Of a stretch of 44,782 nt of DNA, positions 23,361-31,005 are shown one piece after another. The number at the start of each line of letters is the position of its first letter. Positions within the stretch are counted from its first letter, which is position 1. The stretch covers positions 1 to 44,782 of the IMG/VR virus record IMGVR_UViG_3300047564_003626; one strand, given 5' to 3'. Both the position numbers and the translations under genes were made by a program. Source of the DNA: a virus. A model generated the notes under the pieces. That model had not been told where the DNA came from, searched no databases, and was given only the letters and a program-made list of their open reading frames with translations.

Positions 23361-26222
23361 CTAGCCGACTGAGCCATCAGGAAGGTCGCCTTTACCGACA
23401 CTCGCCGGATATTTGGCACCATCACCAGTTTTAGGTAGCTTGCCGCCCAACTGCTTAACTAATTCCTTGGGATCGTTTGCAATAACCGTAACTGAAGCTA
23501 TGTTGTAGGTGTGAGTTGAACTCTTTCTACTATCTATAGTTGCTTTAGGTGTTACGACTGCTACGGATGCTCCCGCTCCAAGCGAAGTCTTAATTGGCTT
23601 TGTGCTTGGTGTAGGGGTCGGAGTTGGCGTTGGTGTGGGCGATACAGGCTTCACACCACCTTTACCAGCGTTAGCAAGCTTCTCCCTCTTGAGATACTCC
23701 TCTCGCTCTTTAGGCGTCATACTAGCCAAAGTTTCTTGCCTAATTCTGGCGTCATTTTTGGCTTTTTCTTCATTAGAATCTGATCTCGTTAGATACTCAT
23801 AGATCAGTTTGATAACGACGCCAAGTACTATGATGGCAGCCAAAATTGCAGCAACAGCGGCAGCACCCGTTATGATGGCGGCAGCGGCTTCGGCAAAAGC
23901 AATGACGCCCGCAGTGGCTAGTCCAGTTGCAGCAACAGTGGTTGCCATGCCACCAGCGCCGACGGCAGCGGCACCTGCCACAGATGATATGCCAAGCGCA
24001 GCAGCCGCAGTAGCGACCAATCCAGCATTATCGGCAATAACTTTAAATATATCCACGAATACGTTCGCAACTTCCCTGAATTTTGCACCGTATTTATAAG
24101 AATTAAGCATGATACTGTGTATCGAGTTTGCTACGCCTTGCAGTGATTTATCGCTATCGGTTGAACCAAGGAACCCTGCCATAAATCTGGCTATTCCTTC
24201 AACGCTATCAGATACAATTTGAAGTGAGATTTGGAAATTATCAATAATATTATTGATTGTCGCTTCCGCATCTTCTGGACTTCTTTCAAGTCTATCTATG
24301 ATGCCTGCGATTTTTAGAACCAAGTAATCGAAGCTATGTGCAAACCTGTCCGATATTCTCTTGATGGAAAGTCCAACGCGCTTGTCTTGTGACATTCTGC
24401 TAAGAGATATGATTAGTTCCTTAAAAAACCCTCTGGCTTTATCGTATAAGACGGATGTGAGTTGTGTGCCGAACATTTTGGCGAACATGGTAGTTGCATC
24501 TAGTGCTGGCTGAAGCGTCTCAGTCATCATGTTGGCAAGTTGCTCTACGCCCAAGCCTGCTTGAGACATTACCTTGTCTAGCCTGTCAAATGCTTCTATC
24601 ATCTTACCAGCATTGACCATCTGGGTTATGTAGGCCATATCCGCTTCATGAATCTTGATGTTTTCTCTTTTTCTCATTGATACGGCGTTATCCATACCCT
24701 TACTCTTACCAGTTGTAGAGTTTGAGCCGCCCAATGCTTCCATGATCGGGAAGATGTGGTATCCTAGATTCCTGTTTCCTGGGTCTGACATTTTGAGTAC
24801 AGCACCCATTTTGGCGATTCTAATTGATAATTCATTGAGCATTTCTGGATTCTGAGCATAAGGATTAACCTTACCGTCCTTACTCAATTTGTTAATTAGA
24901 TCGGACATTCCTTGCCTTGACGCAGACACGATTTCATTGAAATCCTGCCCAGTCATAGCAGATACACCCATCAACTTATTCATGAAGTCTTTTGATACTT
25001 TTTCAGACTTCTGGAATCTTGTTTGAACATTCTTATCTTGTGATGCTTTAGCTTGCTGAATGGTTAATTGAGTGCCATCCGCATTTTTCATTCCGAGCAA
25101 ACCAAGTGATGTGAAGTAGGTTTGCGACCGCTTCATTTCATCATTAAACTTGATAGATTCAAGAGTCCACTTATAGATTGCCTTACCAATCTTAAGCGTT
25201 GTTGAGTATACAAAGTTCAATGCCCTTCGAATTGCGTCAAAGGCATAAACTTTGAATACTGTTCCGATTATACTATGGCCGCCGTGTCCGCCGTAGTACC
25301 CACCGTAGTATCTTCTGTATCTTCCGCCACCGAAGCCGCCTCCACCACCACCGCCTGAACCTCCGCGACCGCCGGAACCGCCTGCGCCACCTGCACCGCC
25401 GCCCGTGTTTCCACCACCAACACCGCCACCGCCACGGCCTCCAAACCTGTTGTTGTTAAAATGGTTTGTGGTGAAGTTATTTGGACCATTGAATCTTGCG
25501 TTATAGAATGTCCCGTTTCCATTAAACGAGCCACCGCCACCACCACCTCTACCACCTCTGCCACCGCCTCCCCTTCCGCCAGAAGTCGGTGGGCCAGAGA
25601 CGGACGGATCGTATCCAGTGCCGCCAAACGGATTGGTTGTGAACGGATTGGGCGACATTCCGCTAGAATTAAATCTGGCCCTTCTCTCGATCTCCGATGA
25701 TCTATTTGCGAATTTGCGGAAGTTATTAAGTTCCCTATTCGCTCTTTTAGATTCTTCGATTCGTTTCCTTATTGCCTGTTTTCTCTCCAAGTCCCTTTTG
25801 AATCTGTCTTCATCTACTGGTGGTCTTGGTGGGGTGTTTTGGCGAATTGTTGAGCCGAGTCCTGATACAGACGGATCACGGCCCATAACCATCCCGTTAA
25901 TAACACGAGCGTACTTTCTGGCCTCTCTCTGTATTCGCTCTCTTCGGTTCTTTAAATTGTTCTCCAGATCTGCATATTGTTTGATAACAGGCTTGAAATT
26001 AGAAGTCTTTTTAAGTTTATTTACGGCAGCATCAATCGCTTTGACTTGATCCTTCGTTGCGCCAACAACTTTAGCCGAGGCAGTTCTGAATGTTTCACTA
26101 CCCCTCTTGGCTTTATCATACGTTAGATCAATTTTATAGCCAAGTTGCTGGAATAGGCGCTCAAGGTTCCTAATCTGCTTTTCGCCATATACTTCAAATT
26201 CTAATGTCTGTTTGAATGCCAT
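23361..26222 (-). CDS. Tape measure protein
   Basis: A 953-residue protein that sets tail length and is ejected with the DNA. The N-terminal ~200 residues are helical and charged (KQIRNLERLFQQLGYKID... KLKKTSNFKPV). Residues about 195-330 are an exceptionally Gly-rich segment (runs such as GGRGGGGRGGRGGGG). A long helical region follows, with hydrophobic Ala-rich segments at about 740-815 (AAAIITGAAAVAAILAAIIV) that may act as membrane segments during injection. A Pro-Thr repeat (PTPTPTPTPTPS) lies near the C-terminus. Length, position after the chaperone and composition all fit. Confidence 0.92.
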   Translation of the reverse strand: MAFKQTLEFEVYGEKQIRNLERLFQQLGYKIDLTYDKAKRGSETFRTASAKVVGATKDQVKAIDAAVNKLKKTSNFKPVIKQYADLENNLKNRRERIQREARKYARVINGMVMGRDPSVSGLGSTIRQNTPPRPPVDEDRFKRDLERKQAIRKRIEESKRANRELNNFRKFANRSSEIERRARFNSSGMSPNPFTTNPFGGTGYDPSVSGPPTSGGRGGGGRGGRGGGGGGSFNGNGTFYNARFNGPNNFTTNHFNNNRFGGRGGGGVGGGNTGGGAGGAGGSGGRGGSGGGGGGGFGGGRYRRYYGGYYGGHGGHSIIGTVFKVYAFDAIRRALNFVYSTTLKIGKAIYKWTLESIKFNDEMKRSQTYFTSLGLLGMKNADGTQLTIQQAKASQDKNVQTRFQKSEKVSKDFMNKLMGVSAMTGQDFNEIVSASRQGMSDLINKLSKDGKVNPYAQNPEMLNELSIRIAKMGAVLKMSDPGNRNLGYHIFPIMEALGGSNSTTGKSKGMDNAVSMRKRENIKIHEADMAYITQMVNAGKMIEAFDRLDKVMSQAGLGVEQLANMMTETLQPALDATTMFAKMFGTQLTSVLYDKARGFFKELIISLSRMSQDKRVGLSIKRISDRFAHSFDYLVLKIAGIIDRLERSPEDAEATINNIIDNFQISLQIVSDSVEGIARFMAGFLGSTDSDKSLQGVANSIHSIMLNSYKYGAKFREVANVFVDIFKVIADNAGLVATAAAALGISSVAGAAAVGAGGMATTVAATGLATAGVIAFAEAAAAIITGAAAVAAILAAIIVLGVVIKLIYEYLTRSDSNEEKAKNDARIRQETLASMTPKEREEYLKREKLANAGKGGVKPVSPTPTPTPTPTPSTKPIKTSLGAGASVAVVTPKATIDSRKSSTHTYNIASVTVIANDPKELVKQLGGKLPKTGDGAKYPASVGKGDLPDGSVG

Positions 26223-26234
26223 AAGTTACCTATT

Positions 26235-27032
26235 TTATTTACGCCTTGGAGTAGTTAAGCCTTTTTGAGCGCCAAGGGCTTTACCATTGATATAAACATT
26301 CCCACCTTTTTGAATATTTCTTCCGCCGGGACTAGCGCCTCCAACGAACTGCTGTGGGGTTCTTCCCTGTGTAACCAGCGGATTGGCTAAAGCCCTGCCA
26401 GTCATGCTTGTTGGCCTATTATCATTGCTGTCATCAGACGATGCGTGAGTAGGTCCAACTTCCTTCAATTTTCCGTCCTTGGCTTTTTTAGAAGCTTCCG
26501 CTATATTCTTCTTTGATTCCACAATATTGTCTGGAATAATCTTAATCTCTTGAATTTGAACTTGAGTGGGAGTGATCTTTTTCTGATTCATGTGTGGGGT
26601 AAGCTTTATGCTATAATCAACTTCTGAATGATTGATAACTTTTATTTCAAACTGCTCTATGATGCAAATCATCTTATCGCCTTTGAATTTGAAATTACCC
26701 TCTTTCTTACCTTCTATGGGACTAAATGCTGGGCTGTTTCCATCTGGTACAGCAAAGACGCATTTGAGTGGTATTCCCATGAGTGACTTGAGTTTTTCTG
26801 CGCGTTCTTTTGCGCTCAAGTTTGAGCCATTAATTCTATATGATCCGAAGAAGCACCCTTCGAACTCAACAGGCTCTTGGAATATGCCAATGATCTGATT
26901 GGTCATGACGCCGCCATTGTACTCAATGTAGTTCGTCTTTGTCCTATAAGAAATGCCGACAGAATCCGGCAGTTCCTTTGGGTGGAACTGAAACAGGATC
27001 GTATCGTCATCAACTTTAGTAAAGTAGATCAT
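26235..27032 (-). CDS. Tail/baseplate hub-associated protein
   Basis: A 265-residue protein between the tail assembly chaperone and the tape measure. The N-terminal part resembles proteins with a tube-like or hub-associated fold (YRTKTNYIEYNG..., VEFEGCFFGSYRINGSNLSA). The middle (MIPLKCVF-type strand, EQFEIKVINHSEVDYSIKL) carries alternating strands. The C-terminal ~90 residues are polar and Lys/Gly-rich and probably disordered. It starts after GAGGGAATAATA. Transcription must first pass the hairpin at 27061. The family is uncertain; gpU-like proteins are one option. Confidence 0.62.
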   Translation of the reverse strand: MIYFTKVDDDTILFQFHPKELPDSVGISYRTKTNYIEYNGGVMTNQIIGIFQEPVEFEGCFFGSYRINGSNLSAKERAEKLKSLMGIPLKCVFAVPDGNSPAFSPIEGKKEGNFKFKGDKMICIIEQFEIKVINHSEVDYSIKLTPHMNQKKITPTQVQIQEIKIIPDNIVESKKNIAEASKKAKDGKLKEVGPTHASSDDSNDNRPTSMTGRALANPLVTQGRTPQQFVGGASPGGRNIQKGGNVYINGKALGAQKGLTTPRRK

Positions 27033-27060
27033 TATTATTCCCTCATATTTTATTTATGCT

Positions 27061-27087
27061 AAAAAATGGGCCTCATTCGAGGCCCAT
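27061..27087 (-). terminator. Terminator between tail chaperone and tape measure operons
   Basis: On the minus strand ATGGGCCTC or its complement forms a 9-base-pair stem (27066-27074 with 27079-27087), loop 4, followed by TTTTTT (27066-27061). It is a strong intrinsic terminator for the leftward transcript. The TGA stop of the frameshifted chaperone (27075-27073) lies in the loop and first bases of its 3' arm. Confidence 0.9.
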
Positions 27088-27557
27088 ACTTTCTTCTGGC
27101 GAATAATAGTCATTCATTACTAGAGTTGCAGCGTTTCTCCATGTTGAGTTCCATTGCTTCTTTTCACCGAATATACACTCATATGGAACACCCCATTTTA
27201 AAAGAAACATTGACTGGCGGAAGCTTGGATTATCCGCCAGATTTGCTACTCCCCCTCGTCTTCAGCCTCATTCAATTCGCTGAAAACTTCAGTGATACTC
27301 ATCCATTCCTTCTTGCTGAACTTGGTCATAAACTCAAACACATCTTCGAGTTTACGCATAGGTTTACACTCAACGTCATCAACAGATGAGACAGATAGTG
27401 CGATCTGAACTGAGCGAACAGTTACTCCGCTTCCAAACTGGTTGTTCTGATCGAAGTCAGGACCCACCATCCTGAATGATAGTACATCTTCCAAAGCAGA
27501 TAGTTCGCGGACAACTACCTTCTTACCACTCTTGAATACTAACTCCTTGGTATTCAT
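27073..27557 (-). CDS. Tail assembly chaperone, -1 frameshift long form
   Basis: A -1 shift on the G5 run near 27251-27255 (codons GAG GGG GAG just before TAG) joins the 103-residue chaperone to a downstream reading frame that continues with GVANLADNPSFRQ and runs 59 codons to a TGA at 27073, giving 161 residues. This extension looks protein-like (KWGVPYECIFGEKKQWNS), lacks a start codon of its own near the junction and would otherwise be an unexplained gap. Gene pairs of this kind (lambda G/GT, P2 E/E') precede the tape measure in most tailed phages; the short and long forms guide tape measure and tube assembly. The exact slip codon is inferred. Confidence 0.75.
27246..27557 (-). CDS. Tail assembly chaperone, short form
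   Basis: A 103-residue acidic protein starting after AAGGAG. The first 20 residues are strand-rich (ELVFKSGKKVVVRELSALED) and the last 40 are helical (MRKLEDVFEFMTKFSKKEW... SELNEAEDEGE), the usual outline of myovirus tail assembly chaperones. It is placed after the tube-like genes and ahead of the tape measure. It ends in the G-rich stretch that allows the frameshift described at 27073-27557. The role is inferred from position and architecture. Confidence 0.8.
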   Translation of the reverse strand: MNTKELVFKSGKKVVVRELSALEDVLSFRMVGPDFDQNNQFGSGVTVRSVQIALSVSSVDDVECKPMRKLEDVFEFMTKFSKKEWMSITEVFSELNEAEDEGE

Positions 27558-27569
27558 TTAGTTCACTCC

Positions 27570-28226
27570 TTACTTAAATGTGTCACTACTGTCCAGTATG
27601 CTGTTAATTATATTAGAAACTGTTTTTGATAGTCTGCCCGATTCTACACCGGCTGAGCGCACTTGAAAATAAACTTCCTTATAAGGACAGAATAAGCTTA
27701 ACGAGTATGTTGATACACTATTGTCCCCATTAACATCATAACTGTATGAGGATATTGTGCAGTTTTTATATTCAGTAATTTCTATCTTATCTGGTTCGCC
27801 TTTTATGTCTACCCCATGATTGACTATTTCAATAATATCAATTACTGGCGTTATAACTGGCCCATTTGAATAAGGTAGTGTTCCAGAATAAATATCATAC
27901 AAATTAATAAGGATTGATAGGTTTTCATCGGTTCTATCGCCATCAATCCTAATATCATACCCCTCGTGGGTTATCAAGTCGATATTCTGTTTAAATCCAT
28001 ATGGCCTAAACTTCTTCTTTTCATTGATATTCTTTGTTACGTTGTAAGAGGTTATCTGTAGAACATCTGAAAACTTCTCATTATCTATACGGATATAGAT
28101 TGAGTATTGTGATGATAGGATCGGCTTTTTTGGTATTATTCTGCCGTCTGTTCCGGGCCTTTGGAATAGTAAATCGGTAACTGAACTATCTGCAAATTCT
28201 GACTTTAGGTTTTCAAAGAATGACAT
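27570..28226 (-). CDS. Tail tube-like protein (third paralogue)
   Basis: A 218-residue protein from the ATG at 28226 (a GTG five codons upstream would overlap the previous gene). The segment QNIDLITHEGYDIRIDGDR and a beta-rich pattern echo the two upstream tube-like proteins, which read GYDLSF at the same place. The C-terminus has a short helix (LSKTVSNIINSILDSS). It may be a tube initiator, terminator or hub adaptor rather than the main tube protein. Confidence in the gene is high, in the role moderate. Confidence 0.68.
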   Translation of the reverse strand: MSFFENLKSEFADSSVTDLLFQRPGTDGRIIPKKPILSSQYSIYIRIDNEKFSDVLQITSYNVTKNINEKKKFRPYGFKQNIDLITHEGYDIRIDGDRTDENLSILINLYDIYSGTLPYSNGPVITPVIDIIEIVNHGVDIKGEPDKIEITEYKNCTISSYSYDVNGDNSVSTYSLSLFCPYKEVYFQVRSAGVESGRLSKTVSNIINSILDSSDTFK

Positions 28227-28230
28227 ACTA

Positions 28231-28800
28231 CTATACCCCACTATCTCTAGGTTGTAGTATTTTACTATTGATTATATCATCCACAACGCTGCCGGCAACA
28301 TCCTTTGTTCTAAATACAACTTCCTGGAACGCAATCTGTGGTCCGAATTCAATATCAAAGAATGATATGTCCGCTGGCGCTATTTCTTTATATGCAGCGA
28401 AACCTTTGATGGATTGACCATACTCATCGCTGCTGATGTTTATTTCTGGTGAATACAGAGTTACGTTTCTGTATACCCAACATTCGAATGTCTTCTTATA
28501 GTAATTAACTTTTTCAATTATAAATAACTCAGGCGGTTGTGTTCCTGTTATTAGGCCGCGATCTACGAGATTTCCCCATCTTTCCAACATCGGATTAGTC
28601 TTACCGATTTTAAATGATAGGTCATATCCACCGAAGCGCAAAGATGCCGCCTCTAGGATGTATCCTATCGGGCGGCTCTTTATCATATCAGTTGTAGAGG
28701 TTGAAGAGAACTCGTCTATTTCGCCAAGAGAAATAGGAAGTGCCAATTTAGAAGAGTTTACGAATAATTGGACATTTCTGCCTAAGATCCTAGCGGCCAT
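28231..28800 (-). CDS. Tail tube-like protein (second paralogue)
   Basis: A 189-residue protein similar in layout to the gene at 28818. Both open with a strand-rich start followed by GEI..FS, then SR.IG or SRPIG, and then F.GYDLSF.GK (here FGGYDLSFKIGK). The middle YYKKTFECWVYRNVTLYSPEI matches YYDNSRETFSFDDVTIYGYS of the other copy in spacing. It carries a C-terminal helix (DVAGSVVDDIINSKIL). Likely a tube or tube-associated protein. It ends 4 bases before the third member. Confidence 0.72.
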   Translation of the reverse strand: MAARILGRNVQLFVNSSKLALPISLGEIDEFSSTSTTDMIKSRPIGYILEAASLRFGGYDLSFKIGKTNPMLERWGNLVDRGLITGTQPPELFIIEKVNYYKKTFECWVYRNVTLYSPEINISSDEYGQSIKGFAAYKEIAPADISFFDIEFGPQIAFQEVVFRTKDVAGSVVDDIINSKILQPRDSGV

Positions 28801-28817
28801 AAGTTACCTACAGTTGT

Positions 28818-29345
28818 TTAGATGATTGTAGAATCCTTACCCAATGCTTTTTTAATCATGTCATCTACAAACGTCTGATTCTTTTCCATTGAGTTTGCGA
28901 TATTATTACCAACGGTCTGAACAACTTTAAGGGTTCCACAGAATCCTTCAAACTTTTCCATCAATTCGTCGTTAGCATCAATATCCAAGCTATACCCATA
29001 GATTGTTACATCGTCAAAGGAGAATGTTTCGCGTGAGTTATCGTAGTAAACGATTTCCTGAAGTACCGTGAAGTACGGTGAGCGGCCACCGTCATAAATC
29101 TTCTCATCTTGCTTGTGTAGAATTTGAGCAAGATTCCAGTCTACTTTGCCGCCCTCGAAAGATAGATCATAACCTTCAAAAGTCTTGTTGGCAGTAATTG
29201 ACTTCTGACCAATAGACCTTGACTTTTTAATTTCTCCCAATTCTTTAACTGAGAATTTGGAGATTTCACCAACCTGTACATCTTGACCACTTGAATTACG
29301 AACTAAAATCTTGGCTTGATTGCCTCTAATCCTCGGCTTGCCCAT
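28818..29345 (-). CDS. Tail tube protein
   Basis: A 175-residue protein immediately after the sheath gene, the normal place of the major tube protein. The core has SRSIGQKSITANKTFEGYDLSFEGGKVDW, quoted only through its first 20 residues as SRSIGQKSITANKTFEGYDL, and later DVTIYGYSLDIDANDELM, giving the strand pattern of a tube subunit that stacks as hexamers inside the sheath. A short helix closes the protein. Its start follows AAGAGGAAAGG. Together with 28231 and 27570 it forms a set of three related proteins. Confidence 0.75.
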   Translation of the reverse strand: MGKPRIRGNQAKILVRNSSGQDVQVGEISKFSVKELGEIKKSRSIGQKSITANKTFEGYDLSFEGGKVDWNLAQILHKQDEKIYDGGRSPYFTVLQEIVYYDNSRETFSFDDVTIYGYSLDIDANDELMEKFEGFCGTLKVVQTVGNNIANSMEKNQTFVDDMIKKALGKDSTII

Positions 29346-29390
29346 GTGTTTCCTTTCCTCTTATAACTGATATTCTTAAGGCATAGTGTA

Positions 29391-29412
29391 GTGGGGAGAA
29401 TTATCTCCCCAC
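29391..29412. promoter_or_regulatory. Perfect hairpin between sheath and tube genes
   Basis: GTGGGGAGA (29391-29399), 4-base loop, TCTCCCCAC (29404-29412), a 9-pair stem without mismatches. No T run follows on either strand, so it is not a typical intrinsic terminator. It lies 46 bases before the tube gene on the leftward transcript. A role in mRNA processing or stability between the sheath and tube messages would fit, but this is inference. Confidence 0.6.
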
Positions 29413-29427
29413 AATTCACTTTACTTA

Positions 29428-30900
29428 TTAAGCAACAGTTAGAACCTTCGCTTCTGAAGCGTCTAGCGTTACGTTGATAAAGTCTGCTGGACTCCACAAT
29501 GAGATTTGAACATCCACAATCATCTTAGCTTGTTGTACGCTTGAATCTGGATTGTTTTCTGAGTCGCATTTAACGGCGAATGCTTTTCCGCCATTTACCC
29601 TACCGATTTTACCCATTGATACTTCGTTCTGAATTAGTGAGTTCAATACTGACACTACTTCAAAGCGCAATGCTTGGTTGTGCGGCCTTGAAACGAATTG
29701 TTGCAATCCGGTTTCAAACGTCTTAGCGAAGAAGTTTACCGCACGACGACGGGTGATGTTAGCCTTGGCTGGCTCATTGGATGCGTTGTATCCGTTACGT
29801 ACAACGAAGCCGAATCCTGCTAGAAGCGTAATGGGTGATACACGACTCTTTGATAGTTGATCAACGTCTGAGCGTGTTAGCGCCCTTTCCGTGCCAATTA
29901 CGCCATTTATTGCTTGGCGTGAAGGGGATACATGGTAGGAGAGGGTTGATAATAGTCCTGCGTAGAAAGAGGTTGGGCTGTGATATTCCTTCTTGTTGTT
30001 GTTTGGGTTCAAGACTTGTTGGAAGGGGTATGTCATAATACAACGATCGGTATTGAATGAGCCCATAAAGGTTTTAAGCGATGATACGCTTGTTCCTAAC
30101 GCTGGGGCACATACAGCCATACGAGGCGTTACGGTAACAAGAGTACAATGGTCTTTTAGTGCTTCTGACATAGCTTGATTTGCGCGTGTGCAGACAATGA
30201 TTTCAACTTCTTCATCTGCTTCTAGCGCCACTAGGCCACTTAGTCCCTTTAGTTCGTCGTTAACACCGACATAAGCTGAATCAAGTAGAGCGGAACCTTC
30301 TACCAAACCATTTGAACCACCAGTGAACGTGTACGTTCCAACTGCGGGGTTTGATGATCCAGTAGTCAATAACTGTACGAAGTCGTCTACCTGAAGTGCT
30401 GCACCCATTATGGTAGCAACATAACTATCACTTGAAGAATCGGTGAAGGTTACTGACTTGTATGAGTAACTTTCTTTACCATATGAGAATAGTAAATCAA
30501 CAAAGCCTGCAATACTGCTTGCTGAAACTTTTAGAGTTACTGAATTACCCCATGAACCTGCGCTGGTTAGTTGGAAGGTGGTTCCTGATACAGTTGCAGT
30601 TGCCGCTTTTTCTTCGCCATCTGTGATACGAACGAAGTCAACGATGCTTGCTCCTGCGCGGAATAGGTTGTACATATACATGTAGCCTTCGCCGCCGTGT
30701 GCTGCATGGTATCCGCCAAATAAACGAGTAAAATCTGCAAGTGAACCCAAGCGAGTTGGGACGCCAACAGGTCCACGAATCGCTTGTCCTACTACACCTA
30801 CAACGCCAATGGCGGAAGCGCGGATTGATGGTGCTGGTGAAGCCTCTAAAAGATTTACGTCTGGCGTGAACTGATTATCAAAGTTTGATACAATCGCCAT
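29428..30900 (-). CDS. Tail sheath protein
   Basis: A 490-residue sheath protein; it forms the contractile outer tube. The N-terminal segment FTPDVNLLEASPAPSIRASAIGVVG followed by GVPTRLGSLADFTRLFGG is the hallmark opening of sheath proteins (partly quoted). The C-terminal region has PSRQAINGVIGTERALTRSDVD and the conserved GFGFVVRNGYNAS..., NITRRRAVNFFAKTFETG, QFVSRPHN segments typical of the extended-arm domain. The start follows AGGAAAGGAAATAATAGATA with a good ribosome-binding site. This gene fixes the phage as a myovirus. Confidence 0.95.
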   Translation of the reverse strand: MAIVSNFDNQFTPDVNLLEASPAPSIRASAIGVVGVVGQAIRGPVGVPTRLGSLADFTRLFGGYHAAHGGEGYMYMYNLFRAGASIVDFVRITDGEEKAATATVSGTTFQLTSAGSWGNSVTLKVSASSIAGFVDLLFSYGKESYSYKSVTFTDSSSDSYVATIMGAALQVDDFVQLLTTGSSNPAVGTYTFTGGSNGLVEGSALLDSAYVGVNDELKGLSGLVALEADEEVEIIVCTRANQAMSEALKDHCTLVTVTPRMAVCAPALGTSVSSLKTFMGSFNTDRCIMTYPFQQVLNPNNNKKEYHSPTSFYAGLLSTLSYHVSPSRQAINGVIGTERALTRSDVDQLSKSRVSPITLLAGFGFVVRNGYNASNEPAKANITRRRAVNFFAKTFETGLQQFVSRPHNQALRFEVVSVLNSLIQNEVSMGKIGRVNGGKAFAVKCDSENNPDSSVQQAKMIVDVQISLWSPADFINVTLDASEAKVLTVA

Positions 30901-30964
30901 TATCTATTATTTCCTTTCCTACCTAAGAGAATATAACATATCTATTATATTAGACACTTATAAA

Positions 30965-30988
30965 GTAAAAGGCCCCCTTTCGGGGGCC
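30965..30988 (-). terminator. Terminator after the long fibre gene
   Basis: GGCCCCC (30971-30977), loop TTTC, GGGGGCC (30982-30988); on the minus strand the stem is followed by TTTTACTTT. The stem is 7 GC pairs. It lies between the fibre stop at 31006 and the sheath gene, so the sheath probably has its own promoter; a TATAAT box is present at 30944-30949 (minus strand). Confidence 0.85.
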
Positions 30989-31005
30989 AGTGCTGTTGCT
31001 ATTAT

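Noticed and set aside
23602-26049. Open frames on the + strand opposite the tape measure gene
   Set aside because: They mirror Gly- and Ala-rich codons of the tape measure; the translations are of low complexity and lack start signals.
27066-27389. Rightward open frame over the chaperone extension
   Set aside because: It begins at the terminator hairpin without a ribosome-binding site; the leftward frameshift extension explains the region better.
29391-29412. Terminator after the sheath gene
   Set aside because: The stem is perfect but no T tract follows on either strand, so it is listed as a regulatory hairpin instead.
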